Source: Citrus sinensis
Lineage: Eukaryota; Streptophyta; Magnoliopsida; Sapindales; Rutaceae
DNA length: 64,000 nucleotides
Assembly: GCF_022201045.2 (NCBI RefSeq)
Contig: NC_068559.1
Coordinates: 2,206,501-2,270,500 of the forward strand
Direction of reading: 5' to 3'
Made by a program: the position numbers and the translations under genes. Below are positions 58,401 through 64,000 of this stretch, piece after piece (the stretch's first letter is position 1; each line of letters opens with the position of its first letter). The notes below the pieces were generated by a model, which made no database searches, was not told the origin of the DNA, and was given only the letters and a program-made list of their open reading frames with translations.

Positions 58401-59179
58401 ACAAAATTGGCTACAATCTTCCAGTTGCATTAGATAGTGAGCCATCAATGGAGGAGAAAGAATTTTATGAATCACTTAAAGCAGGTAACATTTTTTTTTA
58501 TTGCTTGTGGTGTATATTTTTTTATATTGTTTATTTATTATTTCTTAAACTAATTTTTCATTGTCATTTATTTGTTTTAGAGTTGGTAAATATTCCAGTT
58601 GAGCCTGTGGCTGTTGATTGACGTGGTAGCATATAATTGCTCTGTAAATTTATTATCTTATAAATTTAATTTTGAAAGTAATTTAGTTTTAATTTCTCCT
58701 TTTTTTTAGTAAATACTTAACAAGTTAATAGTACATAATTATAAATCAATTTCATTTTATTACAGGACATGATACTAGCTGATTATCTAAAAGGTGTGAA
58801 TTTGGAATTAAAAAAAGAGATGCGGGATGCCAAGAACAAAGTCTAGAAGCTCGTTGTTGAAATTTTCTCAATTTTAATATAGTTGGTTTTTCAATTTTCT
58901 TTGTCGAATATTTCATGTTATAACATATTTATATTTGATTTCAATAAGTTTTATTTCCAGTTTCATATATTTTTTATTTAATTTTTAATTTTGATCTGAC
59001 ATTTAAATCTTCAACCTAATCAACCCAATCCAACCCGATTATCTAAGGGTTGGGTTAGATTGGGTCGAATATGTTTATTTAATTGAGTTGGGTTAATTTT
59101 ATTTCAACTCATTTAATAATGGGTTTGGTTGAGTCTTGACAAACCCTACTCAATCTAACCCAACTCATGTCCACCCCTA
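55491..59179 (+). mobile_element. Full-length but degraded hAT transposon
   Basis: Terminal inverted repeats are TAGGGGTGGGCAAAC (left) and TAGGGGTGGACATGAG (right, inverted), with AACCCAACC/GGGTTGGGTT subterminal repeats at both ends. Flanks TTCTCTAG (55483-55490) and CTCTCTAG (59180-59187) match at 7 of 8 positions. The 3.7-kb body contains one transposase gene (next entry). Length, ends and duplication all fit hAT. Inactive now because the gene is broken, but the ends are well preserved. Confidence 0.9.
56424..58480 (+). pseudogene. hAT transposase (RICESLEEPER/DAYSLEEPER-like), broken
   Basis: The first 243 codons (56424-57152) are open: a BED zinc finger at about residues 36-78 (VWEHFTKYV, CNYCEKDYSC, NHLKLRC), then GFSKEEWRKTCARM, TPPSRRTIARD and ITTDCWTS (transposase core Asp). 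The same frame continues with TVDNATSND, HIRCCAHIVNLIAADG and LDVPIRWNSTYSML (the conserved W of the hAT insertion domain), interrupted by stops at 57153, 57522, 57678, 57831 and 57948. A one-base shift follows near 58170, and the C-terminal hAT dimerisation domain (ILEWWKVNSSKY, VARDVFAIPVS, ASESAFSTGGRI) lies in the next frame at 58200-58440, with two more stops. Most stops are TGA, several in positions where the family has Arg, Cys or Trp, as expected of unselected mutation. It cannot make transposase. Confidence 0.88.
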
Positions 59180-59610
59180 CTCTCTAGACTGGTTGGAAGC
59201 TCACCAACACTCTTTGGACTACTTGGAATGGCTAGATGAGCAGAGTCAAGTTTTAAGGAAAACCTGATTTTGGGTGCTTTATTTTATCATGCAAACATAT
59301 CATTTTTTTTTCCTAAAACAACACCTCAATATCAAATAAGATATTAATAGATGAACGTCACATCAGTTATGATTCAAGTTGAACTAAAATGATTTCAGGA
59401 CTTTAGGCATATGAGAATTTGCTCATTTTCTGAATTTAAGGAATTTGACCTTTCTTGTCTCATGTGTTCCCAATTATCAGACTAATCTTATTGACATCTT
59501 TAGTATGTGTCTCTTCTTAAAAAGCTTACCCAGAATTTTAAAGAACTAGTAGTAAATTATTAGATGATGATAATATAATATTTGTTGTAAACTATTAACT
59601 TCTCCACTAA

Positions 59611-59918
59611 CTTAAGTCCCAAGTTAGAATGAAGTTTACCCTCCTCTCATTTGCATCCTATAAATGTAGGTGTATGTTGCATTATTGAGTAACTAAGAAA
59701 AAGGCTAAATAATAGGCAATAATAAGGTATTGTCTAGTACTTTGTTTTAATCTAAATTTTTTTATTTATAACAGAAAATTTTGGAATAAAACAATGTCCT
59801 AAATAGTATCCTGTTAATTATTATTTAGTTTTTTTCCTAATTACTCAATAATGCAACATACACATGTATTTATAAGATGCCAATGGGAATGTGATATACT
59901 TCTTTCTAGGGACTTATT
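59611..59918. repeat. Fold-back element with long inverted arms
   Basis: The left arm, from about 59611 (AAGTCCC ... TTGCATCCTATAAATG ... GTGTATGTTGCATTATTGAG), is mirrored by the right arm ending about 59918. The best-matching 60 bp are roughly 59650-59715 and 59815-59885. The arms together cover most of the 308 bp, so transcript or single strand would fold into a long hairpin. It is non-coding. The superfamily is unknown; no target duplication was established. Confidence 0.75.
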
Positions 59919-60346
59919 GCTTGTTTGGTATAATTTATCTAATGGTTATAATTACTTATTTAATCTCTTAAACTTTTATGAAAATTTTTGATATTGTTTA
60001 GTTATTTTTTAGTAGAGTTTTTGAAGATTATAAACTATTTTGTCTCCATTAGTAAAATCTGAAATTTTGTGCTTCAACTTTTGTGAGTAGAGGTTGAAAA
60101 ATCTTTTTTAAATATTAAAATGTTAAAATATTTTTTACTTATTTAAAAATTGTTATTTCATTTTTTATAACATAATTTTAGAAATTTTGTCTGTTTAAGT
60201 AATTTTATAATTTTTAATAAAATATCTCATTGACAAGCAAACGCTTAAAATTTTTAAGTAAAAATTCAATTTATAAAAATTTAATTAATAAAAAAGTTAT
60301 TTAAATAAATTTTATTTAAAAAATTATACCAAACGAAACTTTAAAA
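59919..60346. mobile_element. AT-rich miniature element, same family as 31750-32725
   Basis: Ends are TGTTTGGTATAATTT (left) and, inverted, GTTTGGTATAATTTTTTAAA (right). The interior has the TTTTTAGTAGAGTTTTT and TTATAACATAATTTTA order seen, inverted, in the cluster at 31750-32725. Non-coding. Confidence 0.65.
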
Positions 60347-60664
60347 CTTAAGTGGTGCAGTCAATGAACATATTTGTGGTTGCTCATTTATTTTCTTTTG
60401 GAATTTCAACGTTTAATTAATGGTGTTGTTTTCAATTGACAAGAAGCCCACCCCTTTAGACTACACTATTCTTAAAAGGGTTAAGACAAGAATTCAGACG
60501 GGCTCATATAGTAACATTCTTTTTAACCTTTAGCAAGTATCATTTATATGAAGCCCAGAAATGGCCCAAATGACGAACGCTCGTAGTAAAAGGATTGAAA
60601 GAAAAAGATGAAAAAAAAAATACCAATTCTCACTCTCAAGTCTCGCAGTTTCATCTGCGAACAA
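60347..60664. promoter_or_regulatory. Upstream region of the GLY1-type gene
   Basis: About 300 bp between the last miniature element and the start codon. Part of it (60548-60575) is duplicated at 50836-50875, which shows the upstream flank went along with the gene fragment. No clear TATA box is seen. Confidence 0.4.
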
Positions 60665-63205
60665 ATGGCAGCCTCAAATTCAATAGAGCCGCGCTTGTTC
60701 CTGAATCCAATCTTCACTACATCAACAACAACTAACTCATCAACCTCACTTCATATTCAAAATTTCAAACTCAAACTCCCACATTTTCCCACAAAAAACC
60801 CAACACTTGTTTTCACTCTCAACTCTTCTTCTGGTTCTGCCACGACCAATAATAATAATGATAATACAATCATCACCCCTTATCCTGATGACCCGGACCC
60901 GGAACCAGTTTCTGCTGTTTCTTCAGAAACCAGGACCCGGGACGGTAGGGACCGTCGTAAAATTGTTAAAGTTGCGTGGGATAAGTTGGTCCGGTGGTCT
61001 CGCACTTGGCGTTCCAAGGCAAAGACTGACATTCTTGAACGTACTAACAAGGTTAAAAAGTTTTACATATTTATATCTTGCATTGCAATGTTCAGATTAC
61101 CATGCCTTTTTTTTAATATAATATGGGAAAGTTTTATACAAATGATCCATTTATCCATGGTGGGTGATAGTTTTATTTTTTTATTTATTGTCATTTTTTT
61201 TTTAATTTTTACTTTGGTAGGTGGTGGTGCTTGGGGGAGGGTCATTTGGTACGGCAATGGCAGCCCATGTGGCAAATAGGAAGGCTCAATTGAAAGTTTA
61301 CATGCTCATGCGTGATCCTGTTGTTTGTCAATCTATAAATGAAAAACATTGTAATTGGTAAGGATTATCTCTGTTAAATAATAACTTAAGCAATGCTTTG
61401 ATATATAATGATGCAATTTGTTGGCGTATATATTCTGTTTTTAGTCGGTACTTCCCAGAACAGAAGCTTCCAGAGAATGTGATTGCAACCACGGATGCCA
61501 AAACTGCTTTACTTGGCGCGGACTATTGTCTCCATGCTGTGCCCGTGCAGGTCTTTCAAGTTTCTGTATTCTGTTGCTTTTTATTGTATTATCAAATATT
61601 AAAAGTTTCACAAGAAATCTTTAATCTGTTGCACTAATTTAGTTTATGAAGCAGGGTTGATTGCCTGAATCTTGTCCATTTTAATGCAGTTCAGTTCATC
61701 TTTTCTTGAGGGCATCTCGGATTATGTTGATCCTGGCTTGCCTTTCATATCCCTTAGCAAAGGCTTAGAGCTGAACACATTGAGGATGATGTCTCAGATT
61801 ATTCCCCAAGCATTGAGGAACCCTCGACAGCCTTTCATTGCACTATCAGGTCCTTCATTTGCACTGGAACTCATGAATAAATTACCAACAGGTGACTTAC
61901 ATTTATTGAGTATATTACAACAATGTAAGAGAGTAGACACAATACCTTTTTAAGTCAGTAGTGGTTTTTATAGTCTTGCTATTGGCTTCTGCTTTTGCAG
62001 CAATGGTCGTGGCATCAAAAGACAGAAAATTGGCAAATGCAGTTCAGCAGCTACTTGCTTCTAAGCACTTAAGAATCAGCACTTCTAGGTAGATGATCTT
62101 TAGTAAATCCAGTTAATTAATCAAGTGAAAGCAGGAGTTTTCCTTGTTGCTTGCACACTCTAATTTGCAGATGTTCCACATTTCATGTATTCACAAATTC
62201 CAGAGTCTTTACCTTGTATCTCTATCAGTGTCATATAGGTTCTAGTGGTTTATGTTATGGAAAGTCAAGAACCACCGTGATCCATATGTATAATTAAATT
62301 GTTGTGCTCAGCTTGTAACCCCCTTATAACTCCAGTGATGTTACAGGGGTGGAAATTGCAGGTGCACTTAAGAATGTACTCGCAATAGCAGCAGGGATTG
62401 TGGTAGGGATGAATCTTGGGAATAATTCTATGGCAGCTCTCGTTGCACAAGGTTGCTCTGAGATACGATGGTTGGCAACAAAGGTAAATCTTATTTTCAT
62501 AGAAAATTATTCCTCATCCAAAAATAACTTTGTTCTGCAGTTCTAAACTGGTTCTCATATTACCTTCAATAGTCTGCAACTCAATTGAATTCAATTTGTC
62601 TACACTGCTTATTAGAAAAAAAAATGTTGTTTCCCGTATTTCCTTCTCTCTCACAAAATCTCCCTCTACTCCATTTCTTGAAGATGGGGGCTAAGCCAGC
62701 GACAATTACCGGTCTATCAGGGACTGGGGACATCATGCTTACGTGTTTTGTGAATCTTTCAAGAAACAGAACAGTTGGAGTCCGTCTTGGATCAGGAGAG
62801 AAGCTCGATGATATACTGAGTTCCATGAATCAGGTACTTGTAAATCCCTCCATGCAGCCTTTGCTAGGCAAATTGTAGCCACTTGGTTTTTTCATACAAT
62901 GACCGAGTGTTGTAGGTAGCCGAGGGTGTATCAACTGCTGGGGCTGTGATTGCTCTGGCTCAGAAGTATAATGTTAAGATGCCAGTTTTGACAGCAGTTG
63001 CTCGGATCATAGACAATGAACTAACCCCAAAGAAAGCTGTTCTCGAATTAATGAGTCTCCCTCAGGTCATTTGAACTCTCAATTAAACTCAAGAAAACAA
63101 CAAAATATTCAGCCTGTCAAACTTAGTTTTCGATTTAAAGATTCGTGAAGAATCTGTTGACTGCTAAACCTTTAATTTCTCTTGTTGTAGGTTGAAGAAG
63201 TGTGA
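60665..63205 (+). CDS. GLY1: Plastid NAD-dependent glycerol-3-phosphate dehydrogenase, GLY1/SFD1 type
   Basis: Nine exons, 60665-61051, 61221-61357, 61445-61550, 61690-61891, 62001-62088, 62336-62483, 62684-62833, 62916-63065 and 63191-63205, join in phase to 460 residues. Residues 1 to about 85 are Ser/Thr/Asn-rich, a plastid transit peptide. [20 protein letters not shown] precedes the Rossmann fold [18 protein letters not shown] (130-147). Catalytic-type residues include K234 in [16 protein letters not shown] and K319 in [24 protein letters not shown] and SRNRTVG bind substrate and cofactor. The enzyme reduces dihydroxyacetone phosphate to glycerol-3-phosphate for plastid glycerolipids; in Arabidopsis GLY1/SFD1 (At2g40690) it also supports systemic resistance. 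The ATG at 60665 is chosen because MAAS matches the family; an in-frame ATG lies at 60608. A fragment copy lies at 50836-51232. Confidence 0.95.
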
Positions 63206-63983
63206 GAGCTATGAGCTTTTTCCAGCATTCTATTGCCCAATATCAAACTCTAGTATGGCAGCGAGTGATTTCAAGAACAAAATTTTGACAATTGTAATGT
63301 ACATGGTAGGAATTTATCAGTTCATAGTTTGTTCAAGGAATAATTTTGCGGTTGAGACTACGCCATGCGAAGAACTATATCTTCAAATCCTTGAATGATT
63401 ATTTTTTGCCCCCTCAATAAAAGATTTTTCTGTGCTTTCCATGAACCTGTACACATGTTTTCAATTTGTAAATTTGTTTTACTTCGTTGAAGGTTGGGGG
63501 ATAACCCCATCACGCAAAATCAATATACAACAATATTACTTTGTCCGACCGATGACTAGAATGATTTAAAACTATTTTACATATCAATTTGATGTTTCCA
63601 TAAATATACAATTAAATGCGGATGAAGTTTTCTTCAATAAAACCCTTTCATTTAGTCAACAATGAAAAGAATGTTTCAATAATAATTCAATGAAAGTTCG
63701 TCTGAAGAAAACTAATAACAAATAGGTGCGCATAGAAAGTTTGTTAAATTAAATTAGAGGTGTTACGATGCATCGTTTAATTAGTTCGTGATCTATATGA
63801 CATGTCGTTCCGGCGGAAATGAAATTTAATTATTTTCACTATACGACGTATCGTTTTAATAGATGCGGCGTCGTTTCTCTGGTTTTTTTAGCAGTTTAGA
63901 CAAACCCTGATTAAAGAAATCAGCTCTTTGCCCAACCCCTAAATTCACAGACAATCTCGAAGAAGAAGAAGAGGAACGATAAA
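63206..63983. other. 3' region of GLY1-type gene and upstream of next gene
   Basis: AATAAAAGA near 63416 could be the polyadenylation signal of the GLY1-type gene. The right part (63740-63980) has TACGACGTATCGT and GGCGTCG motifs and a GAAGAAGAAGAAGAGG leader typical of a plant 5' untranslated region. Confidence 0.45.
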
Positions 63984-64000
63984 ATGAGTAAGAAGAAAGA
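63984..64000 (+). CDS. Possible start of a gene cut by the window edge
   Basis: An ATG follows a purine-rich leader and opens with Met-Ser-Lys-Lys-Lys. Only 17 bases are present, so product and reality cannot be judged. The leader style supports a true start. Confidence 0.35.

Noticed and set aside
1-64000. CRISPR arrays, operons, rRNA and tRNA genes
   Set aside because: None is present. Repeats here are plant transposon ends and microsatellites, and no tRNA cloverleaf was recognised.

Overview
The window is AT-rich nuclear DNA of a eudicot plant. Its genes carry short exons with GT..AG introns, and the products are plant-specific: a type-A response regulator, a CYP71-clan P450, an IRK/PXC2-type receptor kinase and a plastid GLY1-type dehydrogenase. 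Transposons typical of plants (hAT, MULE, Ty1/copia, TRIM) fill the spaces. Gene content would suit a woody rosid such as Citrus, but species cannot be fixed from sequence reading alone.

Layout. 0-14.6 kb: a single-exon DUF7804-type gene (3443-4138), a two-exon CYP71-type P450 on the minus strand (9501-11179) with a broken P450 exon beside it (8476-8640), two hAT-type miniature elements (1143-1579; 5527-6111) and the 5' part of a Ty1/copia element (about 12060-12945). 14.7-27.7 kb: a seven-exon unrecognised, probably nuclear protein (14703-18738, +), an eight-exon U-box protein of the PUB62 type (20012-23192, -) and a four-exon type I membrane protein (25545-27626, +). 28.2-33.6 kb: a TRIM, a MULE with about 100-bp terminal repeats, a cluster of AT-rich miniature elements and a hAT miniature element with a perfect 8-bp target duplication. 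34.5-38.3 kb: an IRK/PXC2-type LRR receptor-like protein with an atypical kinase domain (-), a GA-repeat leader and a G-box cluster upstream. 41.4-49.2 kb: a twelve-exon AIMP1/Arc1p-like tRNA-binding cofactor (+), an ARR16/ARR17-type response regulator (+) and a small Cys/His-rich protein (-). 50.8-53.7 kb: a chimeric pseudogene block built from pieces of the GLY1 gene (60.7-63.2 kb) and the AIMP1-like gene (41.4-45.6 kb) with an unidentified coding remnant between them and a hAT element inserted. 54.5-59.2 kb: a MULE-type element and a 3.7-kb degraded hAT transposon, both with target duplications. 60.7-63.2 kb: a nine-exon plastid NAD-dependent glycerol-3-phosphate dehydrogenase (GLY1/SFD1 type, +). 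A further gene may begin at 63984 and run off the right edge.

How the genes relate. There is no operon logic; these are separate plant genes. The order IRK-like, AIMP1-like, ARR16/17-like, GLY1-like is informative: in Arabidopsis, from memory, At2g40660 (AIMP1-like), At2g40670 (ARR16) and At2g40690 (GLY1/SFD1) lie together on chromosome 2, while At3g56370 (IRK) and At3g56380 (ARR17) lie together on chromosome 3. This window appears to keep in one place what Arabidopsis split between two duplicated segments. I found no convincing new biological system. The most unusual feature is the chimeric duplicated block at 50.8-53.7 kb and the unidentified reading frame inside it.
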